Assembly: GCA_021234155.1 (NCBI GenBank) | Contig: JAJEKV010000061.1 | Location: 846,746 to 910,745 of the forward strand | DNA: 64,000 bases | From: Isoetes taiwanensis | Taxonomy: Eukaryota; Streptophyta; Lycopodiopsida; Isoetales; Isoetaceae | Reading direction: 5' to 3' | In this document: positions 21,141 through 31,500 of the stretch, piece after piece | Layout of the letters: every line of letters starts with the position of its first letter | Position numbering within the stretch: the first letter of the stretch is position 1 | The notes under the pieces: generated by a model | What the model saw: only the letters and a program-made list of their open reading frames with translations | Told to the model about the DNA's origin: nothing | The model's database searches: none | Program-made: the position numbers and the translations under genes

Positions 21141-21340
21141 ACCTGCGACTGCACAAAGAGCCATTGGCAGGTATCACATTCTCGACTCACGAGTCGAGAA
21201 GGCTGCAGCAGGTTCTAAAGAATGTGAAGACATTGGGTAGTCCGGTATCGATCGCGAAGTCGAGAATTCAACCCGCCAACAAATTCGCAGTGTACACTTC
21301 TTCCTCAAGAAGTGAGAAGTTGACTCGCGAGTCGAGAAGA
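20385..21340. repeat. CGCG-centred palindrome cluster III
   Basis: At least eight copies (near 20387, 20430, 20508, 20710, 21003, 21179, 21247, 21318) of the TCTCGACTCGCGAGTCGAGA family. Most have a decayed centre (CACG, TTGCG, CATG). They punctuate the imperfect-palindrome block. Confidence 0.75.
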
Positions 21341-22359
21341 AGGCCCTCACTTTCCTTGGATCGCTAAGTTGAAGTATTCTCAACTCGCCACTCCCTTCGC
21401 ATGTCTCCCCGCAGCGGATTTGCCGTGAGTTAGAAATGGAGATTCTCGTGGAAGCAATTCCTATTCTGAATTTTTGCTCGGGAGAAAGACATTCCTAGTT
21501 ATTTTCTGCTAATGCTCGCAATATCTTACTTCCTAACACCGCCTCTCGATGATTTTCTCTCGGTTGTTTGCTACTATAACCACTATTCTCACTTGTGCAT
21601 GTACAATGTATTCAATTCAACCACAAGCAAGAAAAAGATAACAAAAAACAGAAAACAATACAAAGATTATTAAGATTAATGAGAAAACAGAGAAAAGTGG
21701 AGAACAGTACAGAGAAAAGTGGAGAACAGTACAGAAAAATGAGATTAAAAAAGGGTATGATATTACAAAAACATACCTGGAAGATTTGCTGGATGAGGAG
21801 GAGGCTTCCGACTTCGATTCCATGTGGGTATAGTCGTTGACAAAGCGTGAATAAGGATTTGTCGGGCTGTAAATTGTATCAGGGATTAATAAGAGCCTCT
21901 AACAACAGAATATAAGAAAAAATGCACTAAAAGACTTACAGAAAACTAAAAAGCAGCACAAAAAAGGGCCTCACTTTCTTCTCAGGCGGTAACGCCCGCT
22001 CGAACAATGAACCTGCGCGAGAACTTCGGTATTTGGAAGCGCCCCGATCAATCGACCAAGCCATTGCCATAAGATGGCGCTTGGAATCGCTTCGGTTTGA
22101 TCGATCGCCGATCGGTAAAGCGGGCGCCTAAGGAAACAGGGAGCTCGAAGACTGATCAGAGAAAACAGGGAGGAAGAATGGTGGGGAGAGGAAGAGGGTG
22201 CAAGCACTCGGCCGCACCCTCGAACCTCGTAAAAGTGCAATAATATACTTCACACGCGTGTGGGCCATGCCCTCCATGACGCGGGCGGATTTACGACGAC
22301 GCGTGGCCCACGGTTTCAGCCTCAAGAGGCGCCACGTGGGCCATGCCAAGATATGAAAG

Positions 22360-22600
22360 GGTTAGTTATATGTTTATATATGTTGTCTTATGTATTTAAT
22401 AAGGTTTCAATGGTTGAATAGTATCAATGGTATATATGGTTACAATGTTCACATATGGTTTAGAATGAGTGTGGTTGTATGCTTTAATATGGTTATATGA
22501 TTTTAGTTAATATGGTTGTATGATTTAATATGGTTATATTTAATATGTTTGTATGGTTTTATATGGTTCATATGGTCATATTTGTGGTGTTTGGGGCTAT
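22360..22600. repeat. AT-rich ATATGGTT repeat tract
   Basis: About 240 bp made largely of TATGGTT or ATATGGTT words (roughly 15 occurrences) separated by AT-rich spacers. It separates the GC-rich half from the DUF7869-like gene and so occupies the promoter position of that gene. No defined TATA box can be singled out. Confidence 0.7.
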
Positions 22601-22695
22601 ATGGTTTTAATGTGAGCTTTTTCATTCGGGGAGCATGTGAGATGAGTAAAATGGAGCCGTGGGAAGTCCAAAGGAGGCCATTGCCCTAGGCTCCA

Positions 22696-25541
22696 ATGGA
22701 GGAGGATGGGTTGCCTTTTGTTGCACCCTTGCAAACCAGATGGTATTTGCAGAGGGCATAATAACCGCAGCTTTGATCCATTTGATAGTGTGAATGATGA
22801 GAGGCTGGGAGATGAACATCTTGGAGTTGGCATTCAGGAAGCTTCTTATCGGGTTGATACTATCATGTCCCAGGGAAGCTCTAGTGATTGCATTGTGTGC
22901 TCAGGGCTGCTGGAGTCCCAAGCTCAGTTGAGATGGCCAATTAGATTTATTACACACAAGAATGGTGATACTCTAGAATGCCCTACTGAACTACACACCC
23001 CAAGGCCCACCCAAGGCCATGTGGAAGATTTGGTGGTCGATGAGCATCCTTTGATCACAAGGAAGAGACGCTTATGTCTTTCATAAAAAGGGACCAAAGG
23101 TGCCCAAGAGGCCTAGAAGTGACAAATATTTAGAAAGGATGGAAAGTATGGCACCAACCAAAGAAAACCCCGAGGCAATTAGGGGACAAGAGTGTTGCAA
23201 CCTAGATTGCACAGTGCATTACAATGTGGATGACCTCGTGCAGATAAGGTCCCAATACATTGGACAGCTTCAAAAAGATAGGATTAATTTCATTTACTCC
23301 TTGTGTAGGAATTCCAGCTATGATGAAAACACAGGACGGCTGCTATATCAATTGAGGGGAATGAAGGTATGTATGAGAGCATTGAGATGGATTCTTGGGG
23401 TGAGCAAGTCTTCATTTTACAGATACTGGGAGCAGGTTAGAAAAGGGCACACTTTGTTCCAACATGGTAATGCACTCACTTTGAAACCTAGAGCAAATAC
23501 TCTAAAGGCCATTGCAGTCTTCGAGAGCTTTGTGAGATACATGTCTCAATCTATGCCCCACAAGTCGAAGGTGAACGAAGCACTGTGCGAGTGGTGCAAA
23601 AGAGTGTTGCCACAACACTATATCCAAAAGGAGTGCCTTAAGGAGGTCAACTCCATCCTAGAAACCACCGGAGGTAGGCCTCTTTCTCAATCACATTTCA
23701 GCAAGTTATGGAGCACTCACTTCTCGGACGTGAGTGTCCTACAACACATGCCATTCTCAAAGTGCAACACTTGCATTCAACTCAAGGATACACTTGCATC
23801 AACTGCAATAGAGAAAGAAAGAATGGCAATTAGGGAGCAATTTGCAGATCACCAAAGAGACCAAATATCATGTAGACAAATTGTATTGGCAAGTGGAGAA
23901 CATTTTTCCGAGATGCAGTAGGACAAATTTTTGTGTATAATTCATGATAAGATGGACCAACACAAGACTTTCTTGCCAAAGCTAGATCCTTTACCCAAGC
24001 GTTGTCAAAACGCTTTTAGGATGAAAGTAAGTCCGGCGGGTGTATTAACACATGGTCATGGAACCGGAACATATGGTCATTTTGTGCTTGATCTATGGAG
24101 AGATGATCCAAACTTCCATGTGAGCTCTATTTTCAAGTGCTTGAGAACACTAGAGAAAGGATCGATAGAAGGGAGGAGGTATTCCCCCTCAAAGACCCAT
24201 TTTTGAGGTTTTGATGGATGATCAACCGCTTTGTTACCAAAGGCGGAAAAAAAGCTCACATCCAAGGTGCCTAGTGAATCAAGGAGGACTTGGGATGATT
24301 TCCCTTACTAGAGAAATCACCGCCGAGGAGCTATGTGTTCGTTGGACAACTGTTGGAAAGAAAACAAGAATAGATGGATGTTTGGGGCAATGTCATACTT
24401 GGCGCCAGTGGGGAGTATTCAAAGTTGTGAAAGTGGGATTCATGATGGTTGGGCATACGATGATGATATTGATGGATTCTTTTGAACTTTCTCCACCAAG
24501 CTCAAGAGAGAAAACGTGACCACTCTCCCCGAACTAATGGATGTGTTTGAGAGCTGCATTGACCCCAACCCAATGGCTTTCTTGATGGATGAGGTTTGAT
24601 TGGAAATCATTTGTAGAAGGATACTTGCTAGATGGCAAGGACCGGTTGATGAGGACACACAAAGCCACTTCAATTCAAGTTTTGGGTTAGGGATGGAATA
24701 CCAATCATGCAATATAAGTGGAGACCAGGTGACAAGTTGTGGATGCCTGTACAAGGTATCGAAGTTGTGGCAAAGGGTGTCTTCTTGGTGAAGTTCTCAT
24801 TCCTAAAGGGCAGCCAAAACCACTACCTCCCTTCAAGACAGTCAAAGACTCTAGCCAACCGGTGAAGGGCATCAAGGATTACATAACGACCTTTGGGATG
24901 ATGTTCAAAATGGAAAGCACACCTCCACTCTTAAGAAAAATCAAATGGACTCCCTAATCAAGTCTTGGGAGAAAGTTGTAACATGCTTAGAAACCGAACG
25001 ACCATGTGGGAGGGAGCTAAGAGACGGGTTCTTGCCGAGTCAAGATGGGAGGGTTCTCAAGGTGCAAGCACGTCTAAGAATGCTCACTTGGGTCCCAAGT
25101 GGTTTGTGGGAAGTAAGGCCTCAAAGCCGAAGTGGTTTGATCTTCCCGAGTGGGATCCCTTTGAGGACATCAAGGAAGGATACTTTGTGCTAGTAAGGCC
25201 CGATGATGAGGACCGGCCCAATATGGTTAGGGGTGGCACTCTCGATGTGACCACCACTATGCCTCGATGGAGAGGAGTTGCGTCCTGGATTCCAAATTCA
25301 ATATTGGGAGCCCATTGGGAGGCACAAGAAGGGCAACTTGAAGGAGCAATACATCGATCACCGGGAGAAGAAGTGGAGGCCAAATTATGTTGACCCTCAA
25401 AGGAGGGAATTGGTGGAGTGTGTGGTATGGTCATATCCAAGTTCTCACATTGCAAAAGACAACACACACAAGATCCCAAGAAAGGAGATGGACAAGGCCA
25501 TGAGCAACCTCCATGCTATATCATTGTATGAGGGTGCATAA
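22696..25541 (+). pseudogene. Transposase-like (DUF7869-type) gene, copy 2, decayed
   Basis: Collinear with copy 1 (1221-4072) but diverged. The N-terminal part has NNRSFDPFDSVNDERLGDEH and HPLITRKRRLCLS; after a frameshift near 23090 comes a 273-codon frame with ECCNLDCTVHYNVDDL, RMSQSMPHKS-like and SQSHFSKLWSTHF motifs; an in-frame TAG at 23919-23921; then LCIIHDKMDQHKTFLPKLD and HFVLDLWRDDPNFHVSS. After a TGA at 24204 the frame changes repeatedly, yet LDNCWKENKNRWMFGAMSYL and VGHT-DDIDGF are readable across frames (a base is missing before the second Asp pair, near 24455). The C-terminal region has KWFDLPEWDPFEDIKEGYFV, LVRPDDED, and ends at 25541. Its position 200 bp inside the right terminal repeat supports a transposase role. 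Confidence 0.75.
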
Positions 25542-25712
25542 TATTGAGAAGTTTGAAAACTTTCTCAACTAGTGGTTTGTAAAATTTATGAGGAAAACAA
25601 GTAACCCAATTCTATGTGTGTCATGTGTAATTCTATTCAAGCAATCAATTCAGAAATTTCTTTTATGGTGTGTGAGTCCCATTTTCAGTCCGAGTCCCAA
25701 AATTCAAGATTT

Positions 25713-25737
25713 GTCCCACTTTAATTAAATACGACTT
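25713..25737 (-). repeat. Right 25-bp terminal inverted repeat
   Basis: Exact reverse complement of 13598-13622, followed by TGTT (25738-25741), which also precedes the left repeat. Confidence 0.85.
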
Positions 25738-28700
25738 TGTTCCTCCAGTTCGACTACACTAGCAAGCTCATAATGTGATTTTAACTTTGTCCATGAGTCG
25801 AAAACATCCAATTTACTTTAGGGACTATGCATCCAAGCTCTCGACCACTTCAGAGGCAGGGAAGGCTTTCAAAACCTAAACCCTACAAATTTAGCAGGGT
25901 TTAAGTATCGGGGCACCAAAACAGCTTCATCTGCTAATCCCACCATTCAAATGGTAGGTCATGCCCCATGAAATGTCTCTCAAAAGAAAGAATGAACACC
26001 TATCGCACGCATGTTCCAACCCCCAAGTTTGCCCCTTTCCCACATAGGGGCATGACCAAGAAAATGGCGTGGTCCCCCCATTCGACCATTCTATCGAGCT
26101 CGAAATCTAATTTTGACTTCGCACATGAGTTCAAAGCATCGAAATTACTCTAGGGACCAACTTCCATGACCAATAGAGCTAATCTCTACTCGATATGAGC
26201 AACTAGTGGACCTCTCATTCAATGCACTCCTTGCCTAGTGCGCTAATCTAAGCATAGGATGTACTAGGCAAGCCAAGCGTTTGATCCATTGTCTACTCTT
26301 CAAACATGTGTTCAAGGGTGACTCCAGCCGTCTAGATGCAAGGACGGAGCCAAACTGTCATGCCATGCCTTCTAGCATGCCCAAATGCACAGTGTCTAGC
26401 TTGTTACGAGCCATCGCAAGGGCGCAAGTTTGGAACCGGTACCTAGGAAGGGGTTCTTTGTTCTCACTCTTGGGGCCTCTTTTCAGACGCTTGGGGAAAC
26501 TGTGCACGTAAGCGCTCAACTACTTTCGAGGTAGGTAAGGGTGTCAAGACATAAACCCTACAGATTTAGTAGGGTTTACGTATCAAGGCACCAAAATCGC
26601 GTCGTTTTCTAATACCATCGTTCAAATAAGAGTTCATATCCCAAGAAACATCTCCGAAAATAAAAGTTGGAAATCCAATGCACGAATGTGCCAACCCCCA
26701 AATTTCCCCCTTTCCCACGTAGGGGCACAACAAGAAATGGGGTGTTCCTCCAGTTCGACCACTCTAGCAAGCTCAGAATGTGCTTTTAACTTTGTGCATG
26801 AGTCAAAAATATCCAATTTACTTTAGGGACTATGCATGCAAGCTCCTGACCACTTCAGAGGCAGGGAAGGCTTTCAAAACCTAAACCCTACAAATTTAGT
26901 AGGGTTTAAGTATCGAGGCGCCAAACAGCTTCGTCTGCTAATCCCACTGTTCAAATGATAGGTCATGTCCCATGAAACGTCTCTCAAAAGAAAAAATGAA
27001 CACCTACCGCACGGATGACGGATCTGTCAACCCCCAAATTTCCCCCTTTCCCACTTGGGGGCACGACCAAGAAATGGGGTGTTCCTCCAGTTCGACCACT
27101 CTAGCAAGCTCAGAATGTGGTTTTGACTTTGTGCATGAGTCAAAAACATCGAATCTACTTTAGGGACTATGCTTGCAAGCTCTCGACCGCTTCAGAGGCA
27201 GGGAAGGCTGCCAAAACCTAAATCCTACAGATTTAATAGAAGTATCTGGGCACCAAAACAACTTCATCTGCTAATCCCACCGTTCAAATGGTAGCGCATG
27301 TCCCATGAAACATCTCTCAAAAGAAAAAATGAATTTTCCACGTAGGGGCACGACCAAGAAATGGGGTGTTCCTCTAGTTCGACCACTATAACAAATTCAG
27401 AATGTGCTTTTAACTTTGTACATGAGTAAAAAATATCCAATTTACTTTAGGGACTATGCATGCAAGCTCTCTACTACTTCAGAGGCATGGAAGGCTTCCA
27501 AAATATAAACCCTACAAATTTAGTAGGGTATAAGTATCGGGGCGCCAAAACAGGTTCGTTTGCTAATTTCACCATTCAAATGGTAGGTCATGTCCCATGA
27601 AACGTCTCTCAAAAGAAAAAATGAACACCTACCACAGGATGTGTCAACCCCCAAATTTTCCCCTTTCCCACGTAGGGGCACGACCAAGAAATGGGGTGTT
27701 CCTCCAGTTCGACCACTCTAGCAAGCTCAGAATGTGGTTTTGACTTTGTGCATGAGTCAAAAACATTGAATCTACTTTAGGGAACTTCAGAGGCAGGGAA
27801 GGTTGCCAAAACCTAAATCTTACAGATTTTAGTAGGGTTTAAGTATCGAGCACCAAAACGGCTTCATCTGCTAATCCCATCGTTCAAATGGTAGCTCGTG
27901 TCCCATGAAACATCTCTCAAAGGAAAAAATGAACACCTACCGCACGGATGTGCCAACTCCCAAATTTTCCCCTTCTCGACGTAGGGGCACGGCGAGAAAA
28001 TGGCGTGGTCCCCTAATTCAGCCACTCTATCGAGCTTCGAAGCTAATTTTGACTTCGCGCATGAGTACAAAGCATCGAAATTACTCTAGGGACCAACTTC
28101 CATGACCAATACAACTCATCTCTACTCGATATGAGCAACTAGTGGGCCTCTCATTCAATGCACTCCTTGCCTAGTGCGCTAATCTAAACATAGAATGTAC
28201 TAGGCGAGGCAAGTGTTTGATCGATTGTCTACTCCTCAAACATGCGTTCAAGGGTGACTCTGGCCGCCTAGATGCAAGGACGGAGCCAAACAATCATGTC
28301 ATGCCTTCTAGCATGCCCGGTTACACAATGTCTAACTTGTTATGAGCCATTGCAAGGGCGCAAGTTTGGAACCGGTGCCTAGGAAGGGGTTCTTTGTTCT
28401 CACTCTTGCGGCCTCTTTTTGGACCCTTGAGGAAACTGTGCACGTAAGCTCTCGACTACTTTCGAGGTAGGGAAGGCTCTCAAGACCTAAACCCTACAGA
28501 TTTAGTAGGGTTTACGTATCAAGGCACTAAAATCGCGTCGTTTGCTAATCCCATCGTTCAAATGAGAGTTCATGTCCCAAGGAACGTCTCCAAAAATAAA
28601 AGTTGAAAATCCAATGCACGGATGTGCCAACCCCCAAATTTTCCCCTTTTCCACGTAGGGGCACAACCAAGAAATGGGGTGTTCTTCTAGTTCGACCACT

Positions 28701-31500
28701 ATAGCAAGCTCAAAATGTGCTTTTAACTTTGTACATGAGTCAAAAACATCCAATTTACTTTAGGGGCTATGCATGCAAGCTCTCTACCACTTCAAAGACA
28801 TTGAAGGCTTCCAAAACATAAACCCTACAAATTTAGTAGGGTTTAAGTATTGGGGTGCCAAAACAGCTTCATCTGCTAATTCCACCGTTCAAATGGTAGG
28901 TCATGTCCCATGAAACGTCTCTCAAAAGAAGGAATGAACACCTGTCAACCCCCAAATTTCCCCCTTTCCCACGTAGGGGCACGACCAAGAAATGGGGTGT
29001 TCCTCCAGTTCGACCACTCTAGCAAGCTCGGAATGTGGTTTTGACTTTGTGCATGACTCAAAAACATTGAATCTACTTTAGGGACTATGCTTGCAAGCTC
29101 TCGACAACTTCAGAGGCAGGGAAGGCTGCCAAAACCTAAACCCTACAGATTTAGTAGGGTTTAAGTATCGGGGCACCAAAACAGCTTCATCTGCTAATCC
29201 CACCATTCAAATGGTAGCTCATGTCCCATGAAACATCTCTCAAAAGAAAAAATGAACACCTACCGCATGGATGTGCCAACTCCCAAATTTTCCCCTTCTT
29301 GACGTAGAGGCACGACGAGAAAATGGCGTGGTCCCCCAATTCAGCCACTGCATTGAGCTCGGAATCTAATTTTGACTTCGCACATGAGTTCAAAGCATCG
29401 AATTACTCTAGAGACCAACTTCCATGACCAATAGAGCTAATATCTACTTGATATGAGCAACTAGTGGACCTCTCATTCAATGTACTCCTTGCCTAGTGCG
29501 CTAATCTAAGCATAGGATGTACTAGGAAAGCCAGGCATTTGATTGATTGTCTACTCCTCAAACATGTGTTCAAGGGTGACTCTGGCCGCCTAGATGCAAG
29601 GACGGAGCCAAACTATCATGTCATGCCTTCTAGCATGCCCGGTTGCACAATGCCTAGCTTGTTACGAGCCATCGCAAGGGCGCAAGTTTGGAACCGGTGC
29701 CTAGGAAGGGGTTCTTTGTTCTCACTCTTGCGGCCTCTTTTCGGACCCTTGAGGAAACTGTGCACGTAAGCTCTCGACTACTTTCGAGATAGGGAAGGCT
29801 CTCAAGGCCTAACACCCTATAGATTTAGTAGGGTTTACGTATCAAGGCACCAAAATCGCGTCGTTTGCTAATCCCATCATTCAAATAAGAGTTCGTGTCC
29901 CAAGAAACATCTCCGAAAATAAAAGTTGGATATCCACTGCACGGATGTGCTGATCCGCAATTTTTCCCCTTTCGCACGTAGGGACACGACAAAGAAATGG
30001 GGTGTTCCTCCAGTTTGACCACTCTAGCAAGCTCAGAGTGTGCTTTTGACTTTGTGGATGAGTCTAAAACATCCAATTTACTTTAGTGACTATGCATGCA
30101 AGTCCTCGACCACTTTAGAGGCAGGGAAGTCTTTCTAAAACCTAAACCCTATAGATTTAGTAGGGTTTAAGTATCGGGGCACTAAAACAGCTTCATATGC
30201 TAATCCCACCGTTCAAAATGGTAGCTCATGTCCCATGAAATGTTTCCCAAAAGAAAAAATGAACACCTACCGCACGGATGTGCCAATCCCCAACTTTTTC
30301 CCATCTCGACATAGGGGCTTGTCATGACCCATCACGATGATGCAAATTTGGAAATGATGTCTAGGGAGGGTTCTTTTGTTCTCTCTCTTGGGGATATCTC
30401 TTAAGACCCTTCAAGAAACCCTGCATGCAAGCTCTTGACTATTTCAGAGGCAAGGAAGGCTAGCAAAACCTAAACCCTACAGATTTAGTAGGATTCAGAG
30501 ATCGGGAGATCAAGACTGCTCCATCTGCTAATCCCACCGTTCAAATATTAGCTCGTGTCTCGTGAAACATGTCCAAAAAGAAAAAACAGACATCCACCAC
30601 ATAGATGTGCCAACCCCCAAATTCCCCCCCTTTTGACGTAGGGGCAAGCTGGGAAAATGGCTTGTTCCTCTAGTTTGGCCACCCTAGGGAGTTCAAAATG
30701 CAGTTTTGACTGTGTGCATACGTCCAAAACATCCATTTTACTATAGTGACCAACAATTATGACCAGCAGAGCCAAACTTGACTCGATATGGGCAGCTAGT
30801 CGACCTTCCTCTCCTTCCATGGTGAGGCTGGTCTAAACATAGCATGTACTCCTAAACATAGCATGTACTCGGCAATCTGTGCTTTTGTTCGATCGTCTAC
30901 TTCTCAAACATGTGTCCTCGAGTAAGTCTGGCCTTCTGAATGCAACTGCATAGTCGAACTGTCATGTCGTGCCTTCAAGCATGCTCGAATGCACAATGTC
31001 AAGCTTGTCATGACCCATCACGATGATGGAAATTTGAAAACCTTGTCTAGGGAGGGTTCTTTTGTTTTCTCTCTTGAGGATCTTTTTTGGACCCTACAAG
31101 AAACCCTGCACGCAAGCTCTTGACTATTTTAGAGGCAAGGAAGGCTAGCAAAACCTAAACCCTACAGATTTAGTAGGGTTCAGGGATGGGGGGACTAAGA
31201 CTGCTCCATCTGCTACTTCCACCATTCGAAGGATCTAAGTATCAAGGCACCAAAACTGCTCCATTTGCTACTTCCACCATTCGAATGGTAGCTTGTATCC
31301 CACTAAACGTCCACGAAAAGAAGAAATAGAGATCCACCGCATCAATGTGCCAATCCGAAATTCCCCCCTTCCTGGCATAGTGCCACGACAGGAAGATGGT
31401 GCGTTCGACCGGTTTAGCAACTCCAGCAAATACAACTCTGGCTTCGCGCATGAGTTCAAAGCATCCTAGTTACCCTAGGGTGACCAACCCGATAAAGAGC
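25738..31500. repeat. Satellite-like tandem array with teloboxes
   Basis: About 13 related units. Landmarks in each: CCCAC(G)TAGGGGCAC, TTCCTCCAGTTCGACCACTC, TTTGACTTTGTGCATGAGTC, CTTCAGAGGCAGGGAAGGC, then a hairpin of AAACCCTAC, a 7-base loop (AGATTTA) and GTAGGGTTT. Hairpins start at 25878, 26553, 26883, 27220, 27507, 27815, 28489, 28820, 29138, 29812, 30144, 30472 and 31157, so spacing is either about 285-340 or about 675-685. The long units carry an extra block (ATGAGCAACTAGTGG ... GCAAGGGCGCAAGTTTGG). Minus-strand frames of 60-90 codons (YVEKGKIW...) recur only because the unit recurs. Confidence 0.9.

Larger units (their letters stand above)
13598..25737. mobile_element. 12.1-kb terminal-inverted-repeat element with DUF7869-like gene
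   Basis: Perfect 25-bp inverted repeats, starting AAGTCGTATTTAATTAAAG, end exactly at 13598 and 25737. Both are flanked by TGTT (13594-13597 and 25738-25741), a possible 4-bp target duplication. The right half carries a DUF7869-like gene (plus strand); the left half carries unrecognised minus-strand coding remnants and more than 20 CGCG-centred palindromes. The two coding blocks point outwards. Caution: the left flank is CACTA debris whereas the right flank is the satellite, whose own consensus contains TGTTCCTCC, so the TGTT match could be chance. No superfamily is assigned. Confidence 0.6.

Noticed and set aside
14508-21340. CRISPR-like array
   Set aside because: The repeats are palindromic with variable spacing in a plant genome and have no cas genes; spacers are themselves repeated.
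26634-30076. Recurring 60-90-codon minus-strand frames in the satellite array
   Set aside because: They recur with the repeat unit, differ by frameshifts between units and have no start or motif conservation beyond the DNA repeat.
25878-31185. Interstitial telomere
   Set aside because: Only single, inverted AAACCCTA words per unit, not tandem TTTAGGG arrays.
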